From Coriobacteriaceae bacterium (lineage in GTDB: Bacteria > Actinomycetota > Coriobacteriia > Coriobacteriales > Coriobacteriaceae), in the NCBI GenBank assembly GCA_902399975.1, contig CABOHA010000007.1:1-62207 (forward strand): a stretch of DNA of 62,207 nucleotides, read 5' to 3'. How positions within the stretch are numbered: the first letter of the stretch is position 1; every line of letters begins with the position of its first letter. The notes below the pieces were generated by a model. The model worked only from the letters and a program-made list of their open reading frames with translations, was not told the origin of the DNA and made no database searches. Below are positions 28,619 to 36,680 of this stretch, in pieces. Position numbers and translations under genes: made by a program.

Positions 28619-28710
28619 AGCGAGGTTCCCTCTAAAACGCCTATCGTTCCGGTCGCGACGCTTACCTGACGACAGGCTAGGCCAGCTCCTTTAGCTGTGG
28701 TTCGATCTCA

Positions 28711-28757
28711 TGTACTTCGAATGCACGATTTTCCAGTTTTCGTGTATATGAAGTACA
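28711..28757. repeat. Hairpin between convergent MFS and PTS genes
   Basis: TGTACTTC (28711-28718) pairs with GAAGTACA (28750-28757). A partly matching inner stem ACGA/CGTGT surrounds TTTTCCAG. Confidence 0.55.
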
Positions 28758-28779
28758 CGAAATGCGCGCGGGGCAACTC

Positions 28780-28818
28780 AAAGGCGGCGGAAGACGCATT
28801 GTCTGTCGCCGCCTTTTA
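28780..28818. terminator. Bidirectional terminator between MFS and PTS genes
   Basis: AAAGGCGGCG (28780-28789) pairs with CGCCGCCTTT (28807-28816), with AGAC/GTCT inside. TTTT follows on the plus strand and TTT on the minus strand. Confidence 0.7.
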
Positions 28819-28846
28819 TACCGGATTTTATAGATATGTGGGGCGT

Positions 28847-30409
28847 TTACTCCATACCCAGCAGCTCGCGCATCTGAGTTGCGTAGTTAGATGCCATGTT
28901 ACCGTAGACAATCTGCACGCCGCCGTTAACATGCACGATGCCACGCGCTTCGAGCTTTTCGGTAAACTCGGCGTCATCAACCACCTTGTCACAGTCATTG
29001 AGCTGGATGCGCAGACGGGTGAAGCAGGCCTCGACAGACTTAATATTGTTGTCGCCGCCCACTGCCTCAACGATGGCGGGAATGAGGTCGCTGATCACGG
29101 TCTTGGGAGCCTTTTCGGCCTCATCGTCGGACTCTTCCTCGCGGCCGGGGGTCTTAAGGTCCTTCTTAAGGATGATGAACTTGAAGACGAAGTAGTACAC
29201 CACGAAGTAGATGGGGCCGAGGAACAGGATAACCTGCCAGTTGGAGCCCTTGGCTGCACCCATAATGCCGTTAAAGATCAACGACAAGAGCGGGCCGCCA
29301 AAGGATGCGGAACCGGCCACGTTGAACTGCAGGATATAGGTCAGCGCATAAGCAAGACCAGCCATGAGAGCGTGGAATACGTAGAGGATGGGCGCGATGA
29401 ACAGGAAGGAGTACTCGAGCGGCTCGGTAATGCCGGAGAGGATGCAAGGCACCACGATGGCAATCATGAGCGCTGCGGTCTTCTTCTTGTTCTTGGGAAG
29501 CGCCGTCTTGTAGAAGGCGAGTGCAGCGCCGGGCAGGCCGAACATGGCGAAGATAACCTTGCCGTTCATGACAAAACGGCTGACCTCGATGTTAAACGGC
29601 GTGCTGGGAGAGCCCAGGATCGCGTTGTAGATATTGATAGCGCCCTGAACAGTCTGGCCGTCGATGGTCTCGACGCCACCAAGCGACGTGAAGAAGAACG
29701 GCAAATAGACAAAGTGATGCAGGCCAAAAGGCAGGAGCATGCGCTCGCCGGCGCCGTAGACAAATGCACCAAAGGCACCCGTAGTCTTGATGAACTCGGA
29801 CAGCGCGCCGAGAGCGTTCTGAATAAACGGGAAAACAAAGGACATGACCAATGCGAGGATGCTGCATGAGAGCAGCGTCACCGCCGGGATAAAGCGCGTG
29901 CCGTTGAAGATGGAGAACACGGCAGGCAGCTCAATCTTGTAGTAACGGTTATGCAACCATGCGACGATTGCGCCCACCAGAAGACCGCCGATAACGCCCG
30001 TGTCGAGCGTGGTGATGCCGAGGATCGTGCTCTGGCCCGTCGTAAGATTCGCGGGATCGATAACGCCAGTCGCCGTAAGGAACGTGCCCATCACGGAATT
30101 CATGCACATGTAGCCCAAAAAGCCACAAAGCGCCGCGGTAGCCTTCTCGGACTTGGCGAAGCCATAGGCGAGACAAATCGAGAAGATAACCGGGATGTTG
30201 TTCATAACGATGCTGGCAGCGGCCTTGAGAATCGAAAAGAAGATCGCAAAGCCCGGAGCAGCAAGCCAGGGAACAGCTGCCGTAAGGGTGGGGCTGGTAA
30301 AGGCATTGCCAAAGCCCTGAAGGATGCCGGCGATTGGCAGGATCAAGACAGGCGTCATGAGGACTTTGCCCAGGCGCTGGAACTTTGCCAGCAGCTCATC
30401 TTTGTTCAT
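28847..30409 (-). CDS. PTS transporter IIBC, maltose/alpha-glucoside type
   Basis: A 520-residue glucose-superfamily PTS permease. The IIC domain (1-400, about ten helices) has the conserved GITEPLEYSFLFIAP substrate-site motif. After a charged linker comes IIB (about 430-520) with its phosphorylation cysteine in SVEACFTRLRIQL. No IIA is present, so phosphate must come from a IIA encoded elsewhere, as known for MalX-like permeases. It lies downstream of a GH4 6-phospho-alpha-glucosidase. Together they would import and split maltose or a related alpha-glucoside as the 6-phosphate. Confidence 0.92.
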   Translation of the reverse strand: MNKDELLAKFQRLGKVLMTPVLILPIAGILQGFGNAFTSPTLTAAVPWLAAPGFAIFFSILKAAASIVMNNIPVIFSICLAYGFAKSEKATAALCGFLGYMCMNSVMGTFLTATGVIDPANLTTGQSTILGITTLDTGVIGGLLVGAIVAWLHNRYYKIELPAVFSIFNGTRFIPAVTLLSCSILALVMSFVFPFIQNALGALSEFIKTTGAFGAFVYGAGERMLLPFGLHHFVYLPFFFTSLGGVETIDGQTVQGAINIYNAILGSPSTPFNIEVSRFVMNGKVIFAMFGLPGAALAFYKTALPKNKKKTAALMIAIVVPCILSGITEPLEYSFLFIAPILYVFHALMAGLAYALTYILQFNVAGSASFGGPLLSLIFNGIMGAAKGSNWQVILFLGPIYFVVYYFVFKFIILKKDLKTPGREEESDDEAEKAPKTVISDLIPAIVEAVGGDNNIKSVEACFTRLRIQLNDCDKVVDDAEFTEKLEARGIVHVNGGVQIVYGNMASNYATQMRELLGME

Positions 30410-30431
30410 GGGATACCCCTCTTAAAGAAAC

Positions 30432-30462
30432 GGGGCGTGCAGCTCTACAGCCCACACGCCCC
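30432..30462 (-). terminator. Intercistronic hairpin between glucosidase and PTS genes
   Basis: GGGGCGTG (30432-30439) pairs with CACGCCCC (30455-30462). On the minus strand GTTTCTTT follows, a weak T-run, so it may partly terminate or act as a processing barrier that lowers PTS relative to glucosidase expression. Confidence 0.5.
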
Positions 30463-30491
30463 ATAACAGTTATCAAGCGCTATGGAACTAA

Positions 30492-31817
30492 CTACTTAAG
30501 CTCCGGCCAGTAATCCTTATTGGCCTCGATGAGCTTGTCGAGCACTTTGCGAGCCTTCTTGGCGTCACCGACCAGACGATTAAGCGTGAGTGCCTGCAGA
30601 GCCTTCTCGTAGGAGCCCTCCATCCAAGCCTCAACAGTCAGGCGCTCATAGGCGTACTGGTTCTCCATAAGGCCGCGATAGAAGGTACCGATCTTGCCAA
30701 CAGCATAGGGCTGCGGGCCATTGGCGCCCACGCTTGCCGCAACCTCGACCATGGCGTCATCGGGCATACCCTCGATAATGCCGTTGTTGGGCACAATGAC
30801 AATGAAAGTCTTGTTGGTGTTGCGATAAATGGCCGACGTGATTTCCACGATCATATCGCCATGAGCGTCGTTTTGCACAACCGAGGAGTTCTTTGCGGTG
30901 CCGACTTTGGCAACACGCTCGCACTCGGCGAACACGCGCTTCTCACGACCGTTGATAACCTCGTCGGAGCGAGTGTAGTCGGGGTCGAGGTGAACGACCT
31001 TGTACTCGGGATACAGATAGTACTGCAGATAAGTGTTGGGCAGATAGTCGGGGAAGTCCTCGAGCATGTCCTTGACCATGGCGTAGGTATCAAGCCAGGA
31101 CTGGTCACGCTGCTCGGCATCGGCAGGAAGGAAGCCGTTCTTCTCCGTGTACTCCTTAATCTGCGGGACGAGGTCATGGCCCTCTTCATCGTAGATGTGC
31201 TTGAACCAACCGAAGTGATTGAGGCCGAAGTACACGGGCTCCGTCTTGCTCATATCGCGACCGAGCAGGCGACCGTAAGAGCGCATGAGGTTGACGGGCT
31301 GATCGCAGATGTTGAGGACGCGATGCTCATCGGGCAGGACGCGCTCGAGACCATATGCCACAATAGCAGCCGGGTTGGTGTAGTTGATAATCCACGCCTC
31401 CGGGCTATGAGCGCGAACGTCGTTGACGATCTCAACCATGTCATGCATGGAGCGCATACCGTAAGCCATGCCGCCAGGGCCCACCGTTTCCTGGCCGATG
31501 ATTCCCATATGCAGCGGAATCTTCTCGTCCTTGCTACGCATCTCGTAGCCGCCGGTACGAATCTGGCAGAGCACAAAGTCGACGTCGGTGTAAGCCTCGT
31601 CCTTATCGGTGGTGTAACCAAACTCCACACCGGGCTCCTCCTCGGCGAAGAGGATCTTGCCAAACTCGCCGATCGGACGCTGACGCTCGGCATCGATGTC
31701 ATAGAGCATCACGCGGTTCAGCGGCAGAATGTCCATGTGCTTGGTCAGGGCTTTAAGAATGCCAGGGCACCACGTGGAGCCGCCGCCAACGATCACAATA
31801 TTGAGCTTATCCTTCAT
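30492..31817 (-). CDS. 6-phospho-alpha-glucosidase (GH4)
   Basis: A 441-residue NAD- and metal-dependent glycosidase. The N-terminal Rossmann motif is VIVGGGSTWCPG. The metal and substrate residues are in NICDQPVNLM (Cys) and GLNHFGW (Asn, His), and YTNPAAI is conserved. GH4 enzymes work by redox chemistry at C3 of the sugar, not by acid hydrolysis. The sequence is closest in style to AglB/MalH/GlvA, which split maltose 6-phosphate and other alpha-linked disaccharide phosphates. The PTS IIBC gene follows, with the RpiR regulator opposite. GGAGGGACGG precedes the start. Confidence 0.93.
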   Translation of the reverse strand: MKDKLNIVIVGGGSTWCPGILKALTKHMDILPLNRVMLYDIDAERQRPIGEFGKILFAEEEPGVEFGYTTDKDEAYTDVDFVLCQIRTGGYEMRSKDEKIPLHMGIIGQETVGPGGMAYGMRSMHDMVEIVNDVRAHSPEAWIINYTNPAAIVAYGLERVLPDEHRVLNICDQPVNLMRSYGRLLGRDMSKTEPVYFGLNHFGWFKHIYDEEGHDLVPQIKEYTEKNGFLPADAEQRDQSWLDTYAMVKDMLEDFPDYLPNTYLQYYLYPEYKVVHLDPDYTRSDEVINGREKRVFAECERVAKVGTAKNSSVVQNDAHGDMIVEITSAIYRNTNKTFIVIVPNNGIIEGMPDDAMVEVAASVGANGPQPYAVGKIGTFYRGLMENQYAYERLTVEAWMEGSYEKALQALTLNRLVGDAKKARKVLDKLIEANKDYWPELK

Positions 31818-32115
31818 GTTCCGTCCCTCCAGGGTTGGCTGATCGGTGTTCTCGAAGACCTTGGGCTCCGCGGTTGTCCTCGGCTTGCTTCGTTTCGATT
31901 GATATTTTGCGACATAAGGTCATTTGCGAGTCCCCGTGTGAGCCAATGCGAAACGGGGACACATGATTTCGCTCACGACACAGATATGTGTAGGCAGACA
32001 CGCACGTTTACCCAGTTCATGGGCAATTGGCGATCTTGACCGATTACCGATTTCTCACCTGGCTACACAAAGCGGTACCATATGTACGACGAGGTGCGAG
32101 GGGCTGGAACATCTT
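31818..32115. promoter_or_regulatory. Divergent control region, glucosidase/RpiR
   Basis: This 298-bp spacer should hold promoters for both directions. The one structured piece is GTCCCCGT (from about 31933) with ACGGGGAC about 16 bases later, an 8-bp inverted repeat. TTGACC near 32036 could be a -35 box, but no good -10 follows. RpiR-type binding sites are not evident. Confidence 0.4.
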
Positions 32116-32865
32116 ATGAAAGATCAAGCATCTTTTTATGATCATGTGCGGGCTGGCGAGAGCAAGCTCAACGATCTCGAAAGCGAGATCATGCGCTACA
32201 TCATCGAGCTGCGTGATGATATTGACGATGTCACGCTTAAGAGCGTTGCTGAACGGTTCTTCGTCGCTCCCAATACAATCGTCAGGCTTGCTCATAAGCT
32301 TGGCTTCTCGGGGTTTACGGAGCTCAAACAATCGTATTCCGCCTCGCTCGACCGCAATCGATTCACAATCGAGACACTTCCGCTCGACACCCAGCTCGTA
32401 CAAACAAAAGACCTGATTAACGACCGGGTCATCGACTCGGTTGTAAGCCTTATCCAGGACGCCTCGCATATCGTGTTCTTCTGCTCGGGCTTTTCGAAAT
32501 ACCCGTGCCTCGAGATGGCTGAAAAGCTCAAAATAATGGGCAAGAATACCGACACGCTTAGTGAACGCCACGTCATGAGGCATTACGCAGAACTCCTCGG
32601 CAAAAACGACCTGGTCTTCAGCGTTTCCGTAAGCGGCGAGACGCAGGTGTCTATTGACGCTACATCGATAGCCAAAACGCGCGGATGCAAGGTCGTCACA
32701 CTCACCGGCTTTTCTCGAAATTCTCTCTCGAAACTAGCCGACTACCCTATCTACACCGTGCAAAAAGAAATCCGCTTGGGCAGCATGGACCTCGACAGTC
32801 GATTGATGTTCTATTACGTTTTCGAATTGATATTTGAGCGTTACTTCAAACTGGCCAAGAAATAA
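32116..32865 (+). CDS. RpiR-family transcriptional regulator
   Basis: A 250-residue protein. The N-terminal helix-turn-helix (about 1-75) has SVAERFFVAPNTIVRLAHKLGF. The SIS sugar-phosphate-binding domain (about 110-245) has VVFFCSGFSKYPC and FSVSVSGETQVSID. It probably senses a phosphorylated sugar from the adjacent locus and controls the divergent GH4-PTS genes. The frame is open 51 codons further upstream, but the ATG at 32116 is the family-like start; its Shine-Dalgarno (CTGGAA) is weak. Confidence 0.88.
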   Translation: MKDQASFYDHVRAGESKLNDLESEIMRYIIELRDDIDDVTLKSVAERFFVAPNTIVRLAHKLGFSGFTELKQSYSASLDRNRFTIETLPLDTQLVQTKDLINDRVIDSVVSLIQDASHIVFFCSGFSKYPCLEMAEKLKIMGKNTDTLSERHVMRHYAELLGKNDLVFSVSVSGETQVSIDATSIAKTRGCKVVTLTGFSRNSLSKLADYPIYTVQKEIRLGSMDLDSRLMFYYVFELIFERYFKLAKK

Positions 32866-32925
32866 AACTCTGCATGCGCCCGGCTTCGACTCTTTAGCAG
32901 CCTTCTATATGAAAGGTATCGTTCT

Positions 32926-33372
32926 ATGCAACGCATTCTTTTTATCTGCTATGGAAATATCTGCCGCTCGACGATGGCTGAGTCGGTGTTTACCGAGCTG
33001 GTGCACCGCGCCGGACGCGCGGACGAGTTTGTCATCGATTCCGCCGCGACCTCGACCGAGGAGATCGGCAACCCGCCACATCACGGTACCGTTGCCAAGC
33101 TACGCGAGGTTGGGATTCCCGTCGTCGCACATCGCGCACGTCAGGTGCGGCGCGCAGAGTATGGCAACTGGGATCGCATTGTTTATATGGATGCTGAGAA
33201 CGCGCGCGGTCTGCGTCGCATCTTTGGCGACGACCCCGACGGCAAGATTACGCGCTTGCTCGATTGGACCGAGCGCCCCGGCGACGTGGCCGATCCCTGG
33301 TACACCGGCAACTTCGATGCCACCTACCGCGATGTGCTCGCCGGCTGCACTGCCATGCTCGAGCAGATGTAG
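32926..33372 (+). CDS. Low-molecular-weight protein tyrosine phosphatase
   Basis: A 148-residue phosphatase with the P-loop C8-YGNIC-R14-S15 at the N-terminus and the general acid in VADPWYTGNF (about 124). The complete fold length argues for an active enzyme. In bacteria such proteins dephosphorylate exopolysaccharide tyrosine kinases or arginine-phosphorylated proteins, and no kinase is adjacent to choose between these. It is 60 bp after the RpiR gene. Confidence 0.93.
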   Translation: MQRILFICYGNICRSTMAESVFTELVHRAGRADEFVIDSAATSTEEIGNPPHHGTVAKLREVGIPVVAHRARQVRRAEYGNWDRIVYMDAENARGLRRIFGDDPDGKITRLLDWTERPGDVADPWYTGNFDATYRDVLAGCTAMLEQM

Positions 33373-33420
33373 GTTCGCGGGCGCACGAACCTCGCGAGCC
33401 GCGTCATCGGCATACAGATC

Positions 33421-33484
33421 GAGCGTGGATTTTCTCCCACTTTGAGCATTCAAGTGCGCTCTAGACGGGAGAAAATCCACGCTC
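33421..33484 (+). terminator. 18-bp-stem hairpin after the phosphatase gene
   Basis: GAGCGTGGATTTTCTCCC (33421-33438) pairs perfectly with 33467-33484, with an inner CACTT/AAGTG stem. It has no T-run, but its place after a stop codon and between convergent genes suggests termination or mRNA protection. Confidence 0.65.
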
Positions 33485-33500
33485 ATTATCTCGGATAGCG

Positions 33501-33545
33501 GATGCGACAAAGGCACTATCCCTTTGTCGCATCGGGGACTGTCCC
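33501..33545. repeat. GTGACAAAG-type palindrome, copy B
   Basis: GATGCGACAAAGG (33501-33513) pairs with CCTTTGTCGCATC (33521-33533), followed by a second small palindrome GGGAC-T-GTCCC (33535-33545) that reaches the stop of the DUF4143 gene. Confidence 0.8.
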
Positions 33546-34906
33546 TAGACCGGCTTGACCTCCAGCTTTATCCCCTCGGCACAGGAGTCACCCAAAACAT
33601 CCGAAAGGGCCCAGGTCGCATATAGCGGCAAATAAAGAACAGCTCCGCTGCGTTCAACGTTGCCTCTCGAGAAAACAATCCCAAGCCTTACGCCATATTC
33701 GGCCGTATCAAGCACATGACCGAGCGCGGCGTGCGCGTGGTAATAGGAACCCGATTTAACCTCGATCGGAACAGCCGTTCCATCCGGTCCGTCGACCACA
33801 AAGTCCACTTCGCCGCGCTTCTTTGTCTGATAGTAGTAAAGCTGGCGATTTTGGGCAGTCAGCTGCTGGGCCACCACGTTTTCGTAAATACCGCCCAGAT
33901 TGGGTTCCTTGCTATCAAGATACGCCGCCTGGGCGACGCCAACGGGGTAGCGCGCCATCAACATGCCCGTATCCGATTGGTATAGCTTGAACTGCGATGG
34001 CCGTGCCGTCTTGAGCAGGGGCGACTTTGGCTCGGTTACGATATCCGCCTTGAGAGCAACGCCGGCATCGACAAGCCAGACAAAATCTCGCTGGTACTTG
34101 TCGTAATGCGCCTTGAGGTCAATGGAATTGAGCACGAAGCGTTTGTTTTCGCCCTCGAGCATAATAGGGAGCTGATCGTAAATGCTCTGCACCTGAAGGG
34201 CTCGCCCGCTTGCATACATGGAGATATCCCGCCGGTACTGTTCGTTGAGCTCTGACTGTAGCTGACGAACAGAGGCAAGGTCGCCCCGCGTGTCAAGGAA
34301 ACGCTGCACGACCTCTGGCATTCCACCGACAACGGTATAGGTCCTGAAGTTTGCCATCATCGCGTCGTGAATGTAATCAGGAATGGGCTTCTCGCTGATA
34401 CACGCGTCGCGTATCGTTTGGCGAGCTCCCTCGCTCACCCCGATCGCCCAGCAAAACTCCTCGAAATCGAGCGGGAACATCCTAAGCTCGTGAACATATC
34501 CCACGGGATAGGACCTAACGACCTTGAACTGGGTCCCGAGCATTGACCCCGAAAACGCCCAGCGGCACCTCCCGTCCTCAACAAGGAACTTTGCCATCGT
34601 CATGATGTCGGGGGCCTCTTGGACCTCATCGATAAACACGAGCGTTTTGCCCGGTGCTATCGGCTTTCCCGAGAGAAGCGTCACCCTGCTGATGAAATCG
34701 TCGGCATCCCGTGCCTCGAGAAGAGCATCTTTTGCCTGGCGATTTTCCATGAGGTTGAGTTCGATGTAGATTGCATGGCTGGCTTTGCCAAATGCGCGAA
34801 TCGAATAACTTTTGCCGATCTGGCGAGAACCCGTAATGAATAAGGCCTTTTGCTCGGCAGACTTCAGCCAACGCTCCAGCTCTGCCGCTATTTTCCTACG
34901 CAGCAT
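33545..34906 (-). CDS. AAA ATPase with DUF4143 domain
   Basis: A 453-residue protein. Walker A is GSRQIGKS at 26-33, Walker B TLVFIDEVQE near 93, and sensor-1 AFSGSMLG. The C-terminal DUF4143 part carries the nuclease-fold remnant EVDFVV...VPIEVKSG (about 370-390). Such proteins are common, scattered and of unknown role; links to toxin-antitoxin or defence functions have been suggested but are not shown here. ATG 34906 has GGGGAG upstream. Three direct repeats stand just before the gene. It is isolated, with hairpin repeats on both sides, consistent with horizontal mobility. Confidence 0.88.
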   Translation of the reverse strand: MLRRKIAAELERWLKSAEQKALFITGSRQIGKSYSIRAFGKASHAIYIELNLMENRQAKDALLEARDADDFISRVTLLSGKPIAPGKTLVFIDEVQEAPDIMTMAKFLVEDGRCRWAFSGSMLGTQFKVVRSYPVGYVHELRMFPLDFEEFCWAIGVSEGARQTIRDACISEKPIPDYIHDAMMANFRTYTVVGGMPEVVQRFLDTRGDLASVRQLQSELNEQYRRDISMYASGRALQVQSIYDQLPIMLEGENKRFVLNSIDLKAHYDKYQRDFVWLVDAGVALKADIVTEPKSPLLKTARPSQFKLYQSDTGMLMARYPVGVAQAAYLDSKEPNLGGIYENVVAQQLTAQNRQLYYYQTKKRGEVDFVVDGPDGTAVPIEVKSGSYYHAHAALGHVLDTAEYGVRLGIVFSRGNVERSGAVLYLPLYATWALSDVLGDSCAEGIKLEVKPV

Positions 34907-34930
34907 AGGCTCTCCCCTCAGTGTCATCAA

Positions 34931-35013
34931 ATGAAATGCAAGGTTTATATGCTTGATTATCGATGAAATGCAGAGTTTTTAGAACCTAATATCGGATGAA
35001 ATGCAGAGATTTA
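34931..35013 (-). promoter_or_regulatory. Three direct repeats upstream of the DUF4143 gene
   Basis: ATGAAATGCA begins at 34931, 34963 and 34996, extended as GATGAAATGCAGAG in the second and third. The spacing of 32 and 33 bp is three helical turns, so bound proteins would face the same side of DNA. The nearest repeat is 25 bp from the start codon. Confidence 0.65.
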
Positions 35014-35046
35014 GGATTATAGGCAAAAAAGAAGGGGCACCATCGG

Positions 35047-35083
35047 CGGATGCGACAAAGGGCCCGCCCCTTTGTCACATCCG
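35047..35083. repeat. GTGACAAAG-type palindrome, copy C
   Basis: CGGATGCGACAAAGGG (35047-35062) pairs with CCCTTTGTCACATCCG (35068-35083), with one mismatch. It lies directly after the stop of the TIGR04076-like gene. Confidence 0.8.
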
Positions 35084-35084
35084 G

Positions 35085-35414
35085 CTATTCGTCGACGATC
35101 TCGGCAAGCCAGACGTTGAGGGTGTCGACCTCGGGGCAGCAGAACTTTGCCGTACCAGGCTCGTTGCCAGGCACGGTTCCGCCATAGCGCAGGATATCGA
35201 TATAGGGAAAGCCCACATGGCAGGCCATGGCGCACATCTTGCCGCGGTCTCGGTCGAAGTCAAAAACGTCGCCCGGCTTGTGACCATGGTGGCAGCGGCA
35301 CGCACCTAGCTGGTCCACGCAGCTCACGCGGATACGCGGACGCTTGCCACGCGGCGCGCCGAGCGGCTTGTTCTCGCCCGCAGGCTTGACGCCGCCCTCG
35401 CCAGCATTACTCAT
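35085..35414 (-). CDS. TIGR04076-family cysteine-rich protein
   Basis: A 109-residue protein of no known function. After a low-complexity N-terminus of about 25 residues come a cysteine cluster (CVDQLGACRCHHGHKPGD), then MCAMACHVGFPYIDILRYGG and FCCPEV. The pattern (Cys-x-GHK-GD, then C-x-A-L-x-x-PY-x-x-x-x-x-GG, then a late CP) is that of the small TIGR04076 family. Cysteines suggest metal or redox chemistry. Its ATG overlaps the stop of pdxY by 8 bp, implying translational coupling to a vitamin B6 kinase. Confidence 0.75.
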   Translation of the reverse strand: MSNAGEGGVKPAGENKPLGAPRGKRPRIRVSCVDQLGACRCHHGHKPGDVFDFDRDRGKMCAMACHVGFPYIDILRYGGTVPGNEPGTAKFCCPEVDTLNVWLAEIVDE

Positions 35415-36231
35415 GGTCGATCACGTCCAAGCAGGCCTCGATGGGCAGGCCGGCCGACTTGTCCTCTTGATCGGCATTGCGCTCGATAAGCTCAGCCACC
35501 ACGCGCATGGCATCGGACGTCGCGCGCTGCAGACTCCAACCTGCCATAACGCGGCCGACGAGCACTGCCGAGAACGTGTCGCCCGTACCCGGGAAATAGA
35601 CCGGAATGAGCTCAAAGGGAATCGTGAAGTACTCCCCCGCTACATGGTCGTAACCGATAACCGCGTTCGTGCCATTGACCACGGCGCTCGTAATGACCAC
35701 CGACTTGGCACCCAACTCGCGCACGGCGTCCACAAGGGCGCGGGCCTCATCGGGCGTGATCTGCTCTGCAATAGGCGCATCGGCGAGCAGACAGGCCTCG
35801 GTGTAGTTGGGCACCGCGTAGTCTGCGCACTCCAGCAGGTGCCGCATGAGGCCAATCGTGGACTCGGGCACGCCGGCATAGAGCTTGCCGTTGTCACCCA
35901 TGATGGGATCGACGAACACCTTGGTGCCCTTTTGCGCACGGCGGTGGCAAAAGTCCGAGATGATGCGCGTCTCTTCCTCGGTCACGATAAAGCCGGTCGA
36001 GATGGCGTCGAACTCAAAGCCGAGCTCCTCCCAGATAGCGAGGCTTTGACGCACGTACTCGGTGGTGTCGTGGATGTAGAACTTGGGGTAGTTGAGCGTG
36101 TCGGACACAAGTGCCGTCGGCAGATTGTGGATACGGTAACCCATGTGCGACAGCACCGGCAGCATGGCGGAAAGCGCGACCTTGCCGTAGCCGCACATAT
36201 CGTTAATCAGCAGCAGCTGAGTATTCTTCAT
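35407..36231 (-). CDS. pdxY: Pyridoxamine/pyridoxal kinase
   Basis: A 274-residue ribokinase-fold enzyme of B6 salvage, phosphorylating pyridoxal, pyridoxine or pyridoxamine. The N-terminus has INDMCGYGKVALSAMLPVLSHMG, with the substrate-loop Ser and the GYGKV stretch, followed by VDPIMGDNGKLY and the anion-hole/catalytic Asp in FPGTGDTFSAVL. The open frame extends 89 codons upstream through the repeat, but ATG 36231 with GGGAG is the family start. An overlapping downstream gene follows. Confidence 0.92.
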   Translation of the reverse strand: MKNTQLLLINDMCGYGKVALSAMLPVLSHMGYRIHNLPTALVSDTLNYPKFYIHDTTEYVRQSLAIWEELGFEFDAISTGFIVTEEETRIISDFCHRRAQKGTKVFVDPIMGDNGKLYAGVPESTIGLMRHLLECADYAVPNYTEACLLADAPIAEQITPDEARALVDAVRELGAKSVVITSAVVNGTNAVIGYDHVAGEYFTIPFELIPVYFPGTGDTFSAVLVGRVMAGWSLQRATSDAMRVVAELIERNADQEDKSAGLPIEACLDVIDHE

Positions 36232-36419
36232 GAGGGTCTCCCTTGTTTCGGGCGCGGCGCGGCAGCGCCACAGTGCGACTAAGTGTAGCGCAGGGGACGT
36301 TGTGAGCGGAGTCGAGCGGTACGAAGGGCAAATTGTTGCGGAAAGGTTTCGGAAAATGATCCCTTTTTTCCTCCATCCCCAAGGGATCACATGCACCGAA
36401 GCAGACCGTGGCGGAATCA
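36232..36419. other. Leader region upstream of pdxY
   Basis: No gene is supported in this stretch. It separates pdxY from the fourth structured repeat. On the minus strand it would be the 5-prime untranslated region of pdxY if transcription starts beyond the repeat. No riboswitch fold such as a TPP or B6-related motif was recognised. Confidence 0.4.
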
Positions 36420-36579
36420 CAGGTTGAGGACGGACAGCGAAAGCGTTCCTAAGCGAGCAAGGTGACGTGAAAGAGGAGGGCATAGGCCTTGTGGCCATGC
36501 CCGATGATTGAACGTCAGATTGCCGCTTAGGAACGCTTGCAGCGTCGAGCGGTTACGGCGTTTGGTAAAACGCCGTAAC
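36420..36579. repeat. Structured intergenic repeat, copy 4 (between pdxY and marR)
   Basis: This is the most diverged copy. The outer stem is a perfect 15 bp (36441-36455 with 36524-36538) with almost entirely different sequence from the others. The inner hairpin GGGCAT-A-GGCC-TTGT-GGCCATGCCC keeps the bulged base while A-T pairs became G-C. GCAGCGTCG is kept, and the terminal hairpin is the same as in copy 1. No minus-strand gene adjoins it, although TAA precedes the hairpin just as in copies 1 and 2. Confidence 0.8.
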
Positions 36580-36596
36580 TTAATAAGTTTGGTACC

Positions 36597-36658
36597 TTGA
36601 CATTGATTTCTCACGCTCCTAAATTGGTTAGGCACAAAACAATTCCTCTACCTAACTA
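36597..36658 (+). promoter_or_regulatory. Promoter and probable operator of the marR-ABC operon
   Basis: TTGACA (36597-36602), 17 bp, TAAATT (36620-36625) is a strong promoter. Just downstream are two inverted half-sites of the form TTNGTTAGGNA, one at about 36624-36634 and the other (as CCTAAC) at 36651-36656. This is a fitting place for MarR autorepression. Confidence 0.75.
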
Positions 36659-36680
36659 AAGAAAGGAGCGGCACTAATTC

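Noticed and set aside
33500..36600. CRISPR array or phage attachment site in the repeat-rich stretch
   Set aside because: The repeats are palindromes or a three-copy promoter repeat, without regular spacers, cas genes, integrase or tRNA.
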